Below the pieces are notes generated by a model. The model saw only the letters and a program-made list of their open reading frames with translations, had not been told where the DNA came from and ran no database searches. Of a DNA stretch of 64,000 bases, positions 32,748 to 43,999 are shown piece by piece. The translations under genes were made by a program, and so were the position numbers. This stretch comes from Canna indica (lineage: Eukaryota > Streptophyta > Magnoliopsida > Zingiberales > Cannaceae), in assembly GCA_034359265.1 (NCBI GenBank), contig CP136893.1, forward strand, positions 44,651,501 through 44,715,500, read 5' to 3'. The stretch's first letter is position 1, and each line of letters starts with the position of its first letter.

Positions 32748-35060
32748 TGACACGCCCCGACTCAGGGTACCCGTGACCGGCCAGGGTATGAGTCAGTACC
32801 CCGAAGCCTACCCTATGCACTAACCAACAACTCACAAAACGATAACTAGAAGATATCAAGTAATAACCAAAACAACAATACCAACTTTATTAAATGTTCG
32901 AAATTAGTTTGATTACACCAAGTTCTAAAACATCACAAGTTTCAAGTAAGCATTCGAAGGTTTTTTTCCAAATAAAACATTTCAAAGTTTTACAGAAAAT
33001 AACACAGTGCATACATCAGACTCTAATAGACACGACTACAACTAACAACTGCCAACTATGAGATCTGCACCCACGCCTGCTCTCCTGCACGCCATGCCAC
33101 CAAGACGTACCTCACTGGTCGGGCACTACAAAACAACAATAAAGAAAAATCGTGGATTCACGAGGAACTCAGTGAGCGGTTCTTTCGAACCTCCACTTAA
33201 AACCTCGGCAATCACATATATAAGGAATTAATATAAAATCACATTCCATAAATAATCAGTGTGCCAGTACGGTTGAGTGGATGAACCGGCCGCTCGGGCC
33301 CATATCCATGATGAACGCTTGGCCAATAATGGCCTAAAGTATATATAGAAGTTTCGGTTCTTCCTTCTACTTAACCCGACCGGTCGGCCTACTCAAACCA
33401 GCCCCTATGGGCTCCTCAATTAGAAACTTTTATGCTTCGAATCCGTCAACTAGGATGGCCACTAGTTTCAGAGATCCTCCGGGTTAGGGATAGCTAGTCC
33501 CACCCACTCAGGTCTACCGTCAGCGTGGCCCACTGACAAAATCTCAAGACCCTCCACCACTCAGGTCTAACACCTAGCAGGCCCGCTAGTGCAATCTCAA
33601 GACCCTATAAATTGCTGAGTCGTGTGGTAGCCATTCGGCTAATGACACTTCTCAGTAGACCATCAACCACAACCCAAAACTAGGTTGTGCAAGTATATTG
33701 TGTTTTGATTTTCGGGCATTGCCCATATCCGACCCCTTACCCCAGGGTCACATTGTTTCCTTAAAGGAAGAGCCTAGTAAGTATATCTTGTATCTAGGTT
33801 AAATGGAACCACTAGTCACCTAAACCATTCTCCCTAGATTGAGCGAACTTGCCGACTATGAAGGCACTCGCCCTACCATTGTCACGTCACTTACCAAATT
33901 AATCATGGGTTGCAACATCATGAAAAAACTGAATTAAAGAGGTAAATAATTCAGTGATTAAACCAATAAGGAACATACACTAAGCATAGCAATAATTAAA
34001 CACGATATGAGGAATTAAATGAAACCTTTCTTTGAATACATATACCATAACCATCATATCCATATAAGCATTAGCAAGAACATTTCCAAAATGTGATGAT
34101 GTAGATCTATCACTAAACAATTCACATGACAAGTGAGAAATTTTGTAACATGAATATGAATTAGCATCGAACGTGAAGGTATGAACAACTACTCAAAATC
34201 ATTCGGTTCCCCCCTTTACCCTTGCTCGGCCGAACCCTATAGATGGGAAGGGGCTAAAATTTCATCCATAATTTATATGCATTGGTCTACCGATCTAATG
34301 TTTAACAAGAAAACACAACTCGAAACCATGCATTTTAACTCAAGCAGTCCACACTCCCCACTCATACCACTGCCCGGCCGACTCAAGCAGGGTAAACCCT
34401 TGTTCGGTTGAGTTCTCAAATTGAAGGGGCATGGCTGCAACAAGAACACAAAATAAATCCATCAATCTAACATATCATGAACACCAAAGCGATCTACGGG
34501 CTGCGAAACGAGCGAGGAAATTTTTGGGGAAAATTTCAGGATGACCTTTCCCCTATTTTCTCAACTCGGCAGCCCACAAAATGCGAGAAAACATGATCTA
34601 ATACATAAAATCACTGATACATACATTGATTTAAAACTCTACTCAAAGAAACACATCAATCAGCAAGAACTCGTGAAGAAAAATCAAATTTCAAATCTCT
34701 TAGGGCCGACCACTAGCCTCCCTTCAAAAGCTACACTAACCACTCACCTCGATTTGATCTAAAGACAAGATCGAAGAAGACGAACTCTGAGATCCCGGCG
34801 TCGACGCGAGTTCGGCACTGATCTCCCTCACCTCCTTGGGCTGTGAGCGGCTCCTCCCTTGAGTCGCACGACTACAAAGATGAGGGGTTTTATTCCCCTC
34901 ATCACTTGACCCTTTTTCCCCTACACAATGACTTAAACCCCTCTCATATGACTCCACCTAACCCGGTCCGAGTCCCGACTCAATCCGCGGACTAAACTCA
35001 ACCCAAACTTGAGTCAACAATATGATCATCCACTCAACCACTAACACTTGAACCCAAAGA
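32748..35060 (-). mobile_element. LTR fragment B3 (LTR-B family), right end lost
   Basis: Starts TGACACGCCCC (TGTCACGCC with one change) and follows the B-family order on the minus strand: U5 end, acceptor TTTTGTAG near 33127, palindromes, donor GAG|GTGAGTGG near 34749, and a GGCTCC-rich leader near 34850. The final 150 bp that would end in TCTTACA are missing; the sequence turns to copia-like DNA near 35060. No target duplication is visible. Confidence 0.75.
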
Positions 35061-36090
35061 TATTTCCTATAAGAACGAATGCGTGAGGAAGGAGTTTCTT
35101 AATAACCCTAATTTGCAAGACATCCCTAAATTGTAGGGATTAGAAAATAATAATATTTTATGTGATTGATTAAATTTAATTATGAATTAAATATTTAATT
35201 AACCACTTGACAGGGATTTATGGAGATAAATCATAAAATTAATAGATATATGATTTATGAGGATAAATCATAATTCTATTAATTAATAGAAATTCAAATT
35301 ATTTAGATAAACAACTTTCCTATTGTTTAGGGGATTGGTTTATTTGGATAATTATCATTTTTGTTTATAGACTCTTAATTTATGGAGATAAATTAAAGTT
35401 TATATTTAATTGAATTTAATTAATTTTGAATTAATTATGAAGTCATTAAAAAATAAATTATTTTTGGAGGTAAACCCCGGAATTTTAAATTCCGCAGAGA
35501 GATTTTTTTGGGGTCAGGTCTACTCTTGTAGCCCCCCCCCCCCTCCCCTAGAAGGGGGTTGGTTAATTGGTTCTTCATTTTCTTGGAGAAGATTATGAAC
35601 TTGATTCTTTAGAAGTTTCTTGAAGAAAAGGCCTCCAAAGAACTCCTCCTCCTCTCCATTGGTGGCCGGCAATCTACAACCTCCTTCCCTGGTTTTTGCG
35701 AAGCCAATTGAAGGTGTCTTTTTCTTTGGTGTGCCGCAATCTTCATCTTCTTGGAGGAGTCCAAGAAGATAGCGATGTATCTTCACCTCTTCTCTTTCGT
35801 TGCGATGTTTTCTCATCCTCTCTCCTTCCCTCTTTGGTGCACGGTTCTTGGTGGAAGGGCTAACCTTGCCTTGGTGGATTTCGGGATTGAGAAAGCTTCT
35901 CCGTTGATCCACAATGAGCCCCGGTGTTCACAGCCTCTTTTGTTGCGAGGTGCTTGGTGTGGACTTACTTTAGAGGATGTGCGAGTGTGCATCTCAAAAC
36001 GGGGATAGGAGCAGCCATACCAACCGCGAGTTGAGGTATATCTTCTCATTCTCCTATGTTGAATTTCATAATATTGCAAAAGAATATCAA
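35061..36090 (+). mobile_element. Ty1/copia LTR remnant
   Basis: AT-rich TTAATT-type sequence (35100-35450), then a run of 12 C (35532-35543) before a C/T-rich leader, as in plant copia LTRs. No open frame with family motifs. Probably the continuation of 32068-32747. Confidence 0.4.
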
Positions 36091-36095
36091 TGTTT

Positions 36096-36610
36096 TGGGC
36101 AGAGTCTCAAACTGATTAGAGACTTTCATAAAGGGTATAACTTTTTACCCAAAATTATTATTGGCGACTTTGAGACTTATATTTTGTCGTATGAAATAGA
36201 TATCATGGATCATCTTTGCACTTAATTACCTATTCAAAATATTTCGGCAAAGTCTCTAACCGGTTAGAGACTTTCACATAAAGTGATTTTTTTTACCAAC
36301 AATTACTTTTTTGGGGACCCTACAACCTCTTTTTAATCGTATAATATACATATCATGGCTCTAATACAATTTTTCACACTAATGTACACCTCAATACTTT
36401 CAGTCAAAAGTCTATAACAGCGTAGAGACTTTTATCCAAACTCTATTAACCTGGGATTTTTTGACCAACGTCCATGTAAGGATAACTTAGTACAATTTTT
36501 GTGACGTACAAATTTCACTTCATGAATCAAATACAATGATTATAGGATTTTGTACAAACTCTATATTGGATTAGAGACTTCGGCAAAATCTCTACTAATG
36601 CTTACTACAC
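36096..36610. repeat. cluster of AAAGTCTCTAAC palindromes
   Basis: Four relatives of one palindrome: near 36101-36126 (imperfect), 36249-36274 (perfect), near 36407-36432 (imperfect) and near 36571-36598 (arms in inverted order). Spacing is about 150-165 bp. Such evenly spaced inverted motifs are typical of DNA-transposon subterminal regions. The palindrome at 21190 beside the gene at 16560-21009 is the same motif. Confidence 0.7.
36249..36274. repeat. perfect 26-bp palindrome
   Basis: Twelve-base arms AAAGTCTCTAAC and GTTAGAGACTTT meet at a central CG, with no mismatch over 26 bp. It can form a cruciform or a binding site for a dimeric protein. Confidence 0.9.
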
Positions 36611-37170
36611 CGACTCTAATGGTTCCTTTCTTAGCCATACATATCAACCACATTTTTTTACACTATCAAAAAAATAAAATAAAATGAGTTTACAAGATAA
36701 AACTCAAACATTACCTCTCGCAAGCATGCAAATGACTCGCGCCGGAGGAGGAAGAGTAAGATGGGGTTGTAGAGGGCTTCTAATCTGATCAGAACCACGA
36801 TAGATTCTGGAACTTTCACTATTGATCACCAAGAAATTGGGGCGATCACCAGCAAGACGTCGAAGATGGGAAGTCGAAGAGTGCGGATGACGAAGAGAGA
36901 AGGTGGAGAAATATTACGTGATTTTTGGTGATCGGGTTACCGGGTTCCCTGATTTCATTATTTTTTACAACCTATTGCTTACCGGTGTAAGTTGAGGGTA
37001 TTTTCAAGTTTTGGAAAAAGTCATTCCGGATCTAGGAATTTTGCATTCCCTTATCCGAAATCAAGAATTTTTCATGAGAAAAATCCGATTCTGGGAAATC
37101 GCCGTTGTAATTAAACTAAAATAAGACATATAATAGTCGAGTGTAAACGGAATCAATTGACTGAAAGCTC
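36611..37170. other. non-coding DNA-transposon-like flank
   Basis: No gene seen. A GC-richer stretch with GACGTCGAAG-like phrases and repeated TTCCGGATCTAGGAATTT-type wording ends before the MITE. It probably belongs to the same element as the palindromes, but no terminal inverted repeat could be fixed. Confidence 0.3.
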
Positions 37171-37173
37171 TTA

Positions 37174-37367
37174 TGGTATGTTTGCTTCATTGGATATGAT
37201 AGGATAAGATAGGATTGGATAATAAATAATGGTGGATTGAATATAACTTTTTAAAATCTGATATACACCGGATATAATATCAATTTTATACTTATTTTTT
37301 TCTAATCCATGCACTAAACAAATAATTGATACTAATACATCCCTTATCCTATGAAGCAAATATGCAC
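37174..37367. mobile_element. Tourist-like MITE (PIF/Harbinger type), 194 bp
   Basis: Flanked by TTA at 37171-37173 and 37368-37370, the 3-bp duplication typical of PIF/Harbinger. The terminal inverted repeats are TGGTATGTTTGCTTCAT at the left and the complement of GTGCATATTTGCTTCAT at the right (14 of 17 match, as in GTATGTTTGCTTCAT against GCATATTTGCTTCAT). AT-rich and non-coding, as expected. Confidence 0.7.
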
Positions 37368-37370
37368 TTA

Positions 37371-38520
37371 GATCATGTTTGCTTTGCATGATATAATTTG
37401 AATGAGATATGATTTAAGATGGATAAAGGTGGGATAAAAATCTAAGATGATTTCTTAAAATCTTATCCTATGTTTATTTTGGCATAGGATAAGAAACATG
37501 GATAGAATATAAAAATACATATCCTATGGATTTGGGCTCTAAACTCATCCCCTCTCTAGAATTTCTAAATCAGGCCAGCGATGAATTTGGGCGAAAATAA
37601 ATCCATCCAATATTCGGCTCAATTCATATTCAATACTGCAGCAAATAATAAATTAAATTTTAAATTTTAATTCATCTCGTTGATCCATCAAAATAAACGA
37701 GGCTTTATAATTTCTTCATGCACGACTGTACTACATCTTATCCGATGAGTATTAATATACTATATTGTTTTCAGTTGAAAATGATATGATATGTTATCAA
37801 TTTAATTATAACACAAATGTGCAAGTAAAGTTGATAAAATTAGATGGAAGCGACGTATCAGTCTAATTAATGTTTGCTGTCAATTCTTACTGAATTTTCG
37901 CAGAATGTGTGTTCGATATATAATTCAATTAATAATAAAGGAACGTGCACGGACGTGAAGCAGTATACAGTTAATCCATCACTTCGTTCTATTCAATGAT
38001 CTTGATGACAACCCTCCAACAAATTTAGGTGCTTTGCATCAAGCATGCCACTCTAGTCTCTATATTTTCTTGAGAGAAAAAGATGAAGTGATTAGTACTT
38101 GCTCTGAACATAGCATCAGACAAGCAACTCTAATCATTACAATTGATTGGATTCAGAGAGTTGGAGAAGGCAAAGAAAAAATCTTTTGGAAAGAAAATTT
38201 TAGAGTATTTTTAAAAAATTGAATTAACTTTATAGAAAAATTTCAAATTCTAATGAAGAATTCGTTATTTTTTAAAATCAGAACTAAATATTCAAAATTT
38301 TAATTTATCCTCTCATATTTTTAAACCAAAGTCTTTAATCAAATTTCTTAAAAACTTTTGCTCGAAAACTTTTAAAATTAGATATTTTTATTTATTTCTA
38401 AAAATAGTTTTTCAAAAATTATAACATGAAATTTCTTTATTTACTTAAAATTATATTTTTTATAAAATTTTGAGACTCTTAAAGTCTTTCGGACCCACGT
38501 CTTTGAGAAGCTCAACGATA
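37371..38520. other. AT-rich sequence, no gene recognised
   Basis: A further GATAAG/CTTATCC-rich piece near 37371-37540 may be a relative of the MITE. The rest is AT-rich with no family motif, RNA gene or repeat that I recognise. This is the least transposon-like stretch of the window. Confidence 0.35.
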
Positions 38521-39770
38521 TTTTTTTTACCAATATACAAAACTTATATTACTCATCGGTTAATGCTAGGGCCAAAACTATCATCAAACAAAGTGGACTC
38601 CAGAGGTTGAATGGATGACCAAATCAAAATATCCTTACAGATTCTTGCCCTATTTGCTGCCCAAGGAGCTGCTTTGTTTGCCTCTCTAAAACCAAAATAG
38701 AAGCTGACAACAATATTAAAAAAAGATTTTAAATGTAAAATGTTAGCAATAATAGAGGAAATTGACCAAGGAACTGGCATCTGGTCGTTTAGGACATCCA
38801 CCAAGGTCTTGGAGTCAGTTTCCAGGAAAAAGGGACTCACGAACCATCATTCTGCCTGATGATCAGACTGATATCACCTGCCAAGTCCAAAAAGGAAGTG
38901 TCACAATTGAGTTTAAGAAAATCCAGGGCCCGGGGGATCCATTTTACGTAGGTGGAATTGCATATGGGCGAGCACTCAGACCTTTGATTATGAGAGTAAT
39001 CACTGGTGAATAACAAGATTTTATTCACTAGACAGACAAGGGGTACGCTGCCTAATCTCATGGCAATAATGTTCCTTGTGCGCCATTTGAACCAGCAAGC
39101 ATTGGCAATAAGCACCATACTAAGTAAGACACCCAGCGTTCTGTGGTGAGAGGAATAGCCAATCCCTGGATGCCCTTGAAGCTCGGGTGGAAAAATGGAA
39201 ACTAGATCTAAGGCCTAACCCAAACTTGATTCGCATAAGTATACTAAAAAAAGAGAAGTTCCAAATATTCACGAGAATTTGAGCAAAAATGGCAAAGATG
39301 TGAAGTTATGATGCCACCTTTGGGCTTGGAAGGTGCATGTGGAAAAGTTTTCAAAAAAAAATTAACCTTTGGAGCAATTTTGAGTTTCCACAAAGGATTC
39401 CAAGGGAATTAATTGGGAGATGCAGACTGGTCATGGCTTCTAAGGAACCAGTAGACCGATTTGGTGGTAATTAACACTACACTCGACTCATTCATCCAAA
39501 TATATTTATCATCATTGGGAAGCAGAGACAAGAGCAACCTATAACTAGATTCACATAGCACTTGATAAAAATAATCATCACCGAGAGAAACATTCCATTG
39601 TTGATAATAAATGAAAGCTTCCACAGACAACGAGCAATTGATGGCCATATTAATAAAAGTGTGCTTCGCAAATGGGTAAATCAAGAACTCAATTATCAAA
39701 ATAAACAGAGGAAGAGCCACAATAATTAATAAGTCTAAAACAACCATGAAAGAGAGGAGAAAAAACATAT
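38521..39770 (-). pseudogene. LINE (L1-type) ORF2 3' end: zinc-binding RT domain and RNase H
   Basis: On the minus strand, DKYIWMNESSVVLITTKSVY (39530 region) and LWKLKIAPKVNFFL (about 39390-39350) match the zf-RVT region that ends plant LINE reverse transcriptases. Next come VKWIPRALDFLKLNCDTS (about 38940), the start of a plant RNase H domain with its first catalytic Asp, and ETDSKTLVDVLN with a later Asp and FREANK. The segment between NDGS and ETDS is only about six residues instead of about 45, so the part with the catalytic Glu is deleted. The element ends GTTTTGTATATTGGTAAAAAAAA at about 38543-38521, a typical LINE 3' end with a short A tail. The 5' part is truncated near 39770. Several frameshifts occur. 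Confidence 0.78.
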
Positions 39771-39779
39771 TTAGGTTGA

Positions 39780-40872
39780 TAGAATGATATGCCTACGAAG
39801 TTCGTCCGGAAAATCGCATAAAATCAAGTCGAGACGGTTCTAGACGTGATCAAGTCAAAATTTAGGTCTAGGCTTATAAATGAATGTAATATGCCCTGGC
39901 CCTAGGACCTTAAACAAACCTATCTTAGTTGATTCCTAAACCAAAATCTAAAATAAGACCCAAAAACGAGCCCCGAGCGAAAAATCGGCATAAAAATCAA
40001 AACCAACTTTCGATCATGTTACCGGTCGAATCTCAGCTGATTGAATAAATTTGCAGAATACTTTCCGCCGATGCTCGGCTGAATCTCAATCAACTGAGAG
40101 TCGATCGGTGGTAGACTAAAAGTGCTAACAAATCTTTTTATATCCGATGAACGGTTTTTTTCACTTCCATACCTCCATGGCCTATATATATGGTCTTGTT
40201 TTTAGCCTCCTAACCCTTAGTATTGTTCATTGAGTTAATACCTAAGTATTTGAGCTTCAAAGAGTTCTTCCAGAGCCCTAGTTCTCAATCTCACTCTCAA
40301 GCATTGGTCTTCACTCTTCAACCCTCTCAACCCAAAGTTCTTCATCTAATTGAGGCGTTGGAATTAAGTCTAGAAGGCTGTTGAAAGGAGCTCTTGCAAG
40401 TTTGATTTCATTTCATTACTCCTTTACTTGTTTTTGTTGTTGTTTGATTGAATTCTAAAGTGTAACTTGTTTTTGCTGTTGAAACACCTTGTTGGATTGT
40501 AGACTTTTGTTTTTGCTTTAGAATAGGTGTTTAGGCTTCCTCTAGGGTTGAGGGATAAGTCACCATTGTATTCTTTAGCAAAACAAGTAAGCTATAAAGT
40601 GTTAAGGTTAGAAATTCCTGGTGAGAAGCCAAGGTAGTGGAGTAGGCGATTTTGGCCGAAACACTATATATTGAATTGTTAGAATTGCTTGTTTGGAGTT
40701 CATTTATCTTTACTTGTGCTTAATTCAATAATAGTTGCATATTTCTACACCTTAGCATCAAGAAAATTGACATTGCCTTGTTGTTTGCCTTAAACTGAAA
40801 AGAATTCAAATAGAACTTAGAATTAGCCTACACACTATTCAACCCCCCCCCCCCCCCCCCCCCTCTTTTAGT
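39780..40872 (+). mobile_element. copia-like LTR fragment L
   Basis: Same plan as TR-C LTRs but diverged: GATCG/CGATCGG-type cluster at 40010-40110, TATA box CTATATATATGG near 40182, then a long leader with AGGATT/GGGTTGAGGG phrases, and an end ACACTATTCAA followed by a run of 21 C (40843-40863). TR-C LTRs end with the similar CACACTATTCACCC. Both LTR termini are missing, and gypsy D follows at about 40876. Confidence 0.55.
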
Positions 40873-40875
40873 ATA

Positions 40876-41618
40876 GATATTTGAATCATAGTAATGTCGT
40901 CGGATTCACACCGGAGGGGGAAGATTCCACAGTGTGGGCAGTGTCGGAGGAGGCATTGGGAGTGTTCTACGATTGCACAGATGCATGTTTCGGTTGCGGT
41001 CAGAAGGAGCAATTCAAGAAGGATTGTCTGGCTAGTGGCAGCCAGAGGGCAGCACATTCTTAAGGGAAAGCACCTGTTTCGGCAGCTTCTATGGCACAGA
41101 GGAATCGGTCTCAGGGAAAGGGGCAGCACACTACTGGTTCAGGGAAGGTCCCAGCTCAGGTGTTCGTACTAACACGGGACGACGCTAATGCATCGAAGGC
41201 CGTAGTGATACGTACACTAGCTGTGTGTTCAATTATAGAATTTTTGTTGTTTGATCTGAGTGCTACACACTCCTTTGTTTTTATTGCTTTTGCATCACGA
41301 ATGGCTAAGAAGGAAAGCTTACTGAAAGCACCCTTAGTGGTGTCGATGCCTACGGGCGATGTCCTCCTAGCAGAGACGAACTTCCTTGACTGTGAAGTGC
41401 TAGTGTGTGGGCATGTGTTAGAGGCTGAACTGGTGTTGTTACCATCACTGGAGCTAGACTCAATCTTGGGGATGGATAGGTTGTCCACTCACTATACACT
41501 GGTGGATTGTAGAGCAAAGGTCGTTATCTTTAGTAAGCCTGAGCTACCACAGTTTACCTTCCAGAGTGAGGGAAAAGGAAAGCCACTAAGGATTGTTTTA
41601 GTCCTTAAAGTCCAATAG
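40876..41618 (+). pseudogene. gypsy D: gag zinc knuckle and protease
   Basis: QCGQCRRRHWE and, after a frameshift, CFGCGQKEQFKKDC; the zinc-ligand His of the knuckle has become Gln. From 41091 the protease frame reads LFDLSATHSF, where the active-site D-S-G-A is altered to D-L-S-A, and later LELDSILGMDRLSTHYTLVDC, a good match to the protease C-terminal half. It ends at a TAG at 41616-41618. Compared with B5 and A3 it is the same clade but more decayed. Confidence 0.85.
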
Positions 41619-42817
41619 CTACTTGTCAGGAGCTACCACTCATTTTTGGCTTTTGTATATGTGGATGTGGGGGCAGCAAGAAAAGTAGAGGAGACACCGA
41701 TTGTTAGTGAGTTTCCCGATGTCTTTTCGGATGAGCTTTCGGGGCTAGCTACTACCGGAGTGGGAGATAGAATTCTGCATTGATTTGCAGTCGAGGGTGA
41801 AGCCAATTTTGATTCCCCCTATCGGATGGCACTGGCTGAATTAAGAGAGATTAAGGCTCAACGTCATGAGTTAATGGACTTGGGTTTCATTCACCCGAGT
41901 GTGTCTCCGCGGGGAGCACCAGTTCTGTTCATAAAGAAGAAGGATGGATCCATGTGCATGTGCATTAACTACAGGAAGTTGAGCAATGTGACTATGAGGA
42001 ACCGTTACCCACTGCAGAAGATTGACGGTCTATTTGATTGGTTGCAAGGGGCTCAGTGGTTCTCCAAGATTGACTTGTTTTGCATATACCATTAGTTGAG
42101 GATCCGGGACTAGGATGTGCCCATGACAAGATTCAAGACGAGATATGGCCACTATGAGTTCTTGGTCATGTCTTTCGGGTTGACGAATTCATCGGCAGCT
42201 TTCATGGATCTGATGAATGGGGTGTTCAAGAAATACCTGGATAAATTTATCATCATATTCATGGATGACATTTTGGTGTATTCCAAGAGCAAGGACGAGC
42301 ATAGTGAGCACTTGAGGATGGTCTTGGAGACCCTTAGAGAACATCAGTTTTATGCCAAGTTTTCCAAGTGTAAGTTCTGGCTGGACAGTGTGAGATTATT
42401 GGAGAACATTGTGTAGCGAGAAGGGGTGAAGGTAGTCCCTGCTAAGGTGGAGCCAGTCCAGAAATGAGAATGGTCGACCAGTGTGACAGAGGTCCACAGT
42501 TTCTTGGGTTTCGACGGTTACTATAGAAAATTCATGAAAAAAAATTCAAGGATTGCAGCTTCCCTAACTTAGCTAACACATAAGAAGGTCAAGTTTGTTT
42601 GTGATGACAGTTGCGAGAAGAGCCTCCATACGCTTTAGGATTTCTTGACTTTGGCACCAGTGCTAGCATTGATGCCGGGTTCTAGACGATTTGTGGTATA
42701 CCGTGATACTTTGCGGGTTGGCCTGGGATGCTTATTGACACAACATTGCAAGGTGATAGCCTACGCGTCCAGGCAATTGCAAAAGCACGAGAAGAACTAC
42801 CTTGCGCATTATCTGGA
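41619..42817 (+). pseudogene. gypsy D: reverse transcriptase and start of RNase H
   Basis: After a linker with FPDVFSDELSG, the RT shows [35 protein letters not shown] (first Asp kept), [16 protein letters not shown] and [11 protein letters not shown] (DD kept). RNase H begins FVVYRDTLRVGLGCLL and is cut at 42817, just after the HEKNYLAH motif, by the TR-C LTR of C3. Stops lie at about 42093, 42108, 42414 and 42466. No LTR or primer site is present. Confidence 0.9.
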
Positions 42818-43969
42818 TGTTGGTGAAATGGCCTACACTAGAGGGGGTGAATAGTATGTTTAATAAAACTTTACGTCTAATTTCGTTTAAATGTTTCTTT
42901 GATTACTTAGGCAATAACCAATTTAGTAGCAAGCAGAAGCAATATAAATATGCTAATTAAACAAACACAAATAGAAGCAATGCAAACACGGTGATTTATA
43001 GTGGTTCGGCCCTAATGCCTACTCCACCACCTAAGCACCCTGCTTAGGATTTCTAAACTAGTTTTTCTAGATTATATCGTTTCCCTTACAGAGAGGACTT
43101 TTTACCTAAAGCGTCTTCGCTCTCAACCTAAGACACATTCACATCCGGAAGTCTTCGTCTTCTTACCGAGAGCAATCTTCGACCTCAACCCTAAGGGACA
43201 ACAATCACTAATCCTAGTAAACTACTTTACACCAGAGGATTTAAACCTCAAACACTAAGGCTACTACCCAATTTCAAGACCTAACAACCTAGGTCTTCAC
43301 AAGCTCAAATACAATGAAATAAACAAGAAAATACATCACTTAATGGAGTAATAAATCAAACAACAAATACTTAGCTCCAAAAGAAACTCCCTAGCTAGTC
43401 CTCTTGATGTCTTGAGAAATGAATCTTGAAGGTTCAAAGGCAAGATCAAGGATTTATCATTGAAACTAGGGTTTGCAAAGAGATGGCTCAAGAAAAGCTT
43501 TAGAAATGATCAAAGATGACTCAATGGAGTAGTAGATCATCAAGGAAGGCTTCTCATGATTGGTATTTATAAGCCACGAGGAGAGATGGCTTCAACAACC
43601 ATCCCAAGAGGCAAAAAACTGCCCATTGGCACCGCCCAATCGATGGTTGATCGAAAGTCGATTGACTGCTCGAGCGATCGGCCATCGACCAGAGCCTTTT
43701 GCCGAGTTTGGGCGAAGGCCGTTCGATAGTCGGTTGATCGGCCCGTAGACCGCCCATTGGCCGGCACTCGGGAAACGAGGATTTTTGCGGTTTTATCTCG
43801 CGACGTTCATTTCCAGGTTTTGGGTTTCAAAGTTTTGGGTTCATAAGAATCAATTTGAGGATTTACAATATATGCTAAACACCTTAACCCTAAACTCTAT
43901 CTTCCGACAAAAACCCAAGCCTCATCAAAATCAAGATTAAGATCAAGGTTGAAAAATCTTAGACCAACA
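42818..43969 (-). mobile_element. 3' LTR of TR-C copy C3
   Basis: Plus strand TGTTGGTGAAATGG (42818) to GACCAACA (43969), so the terminal inverted repeat TGTTGG is intact. On the minus strand: GATCG/GTCGAC cluster at 43760-43625 and TATA box near 43570-43562. The polypurine tract lies just outside at 43970-43985 (minus strand AAAAAGGGGGAGTT), so this is the 3' LTR. It interrupts the RNase H of gypsy D. Confidence 0.9.
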
Positions 43970-43998
43970 AACTCCCCCTTTTTGATGATGACAAACAT
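43970..43998 (-). mobile_element. internal 3' tip of C3 with polypurine tract
   Basis: The minus strand reads GTCATCATCAAAAAGGGGGA, as in C2 and C4. It is cut at 43998 by LTR fragment A4. About 130 bp present in C2 between the GATGTCAAAAGGGGG block and this tract are missing, so the arrival or later truncation of A4 removed them. Confidence 0.8.
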
Positions 43999-43999
43999 A

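Noticed and set aside
35520..36079. Frames of 85-130 codons at 35520-36079 as a host gene
   Set aside because: The sequence has the layout of a copia LTR leader after a poly-C run, and the peptides are charged low-complexity with no motif.
36661..36680. CACTATCAAAAAAATAAAAT at 36661 as a CACTA terminus
   Set aside because: No matching inverted end with a 3-bp duplication was found, and poly-A after CACTA is weak evidence alone.
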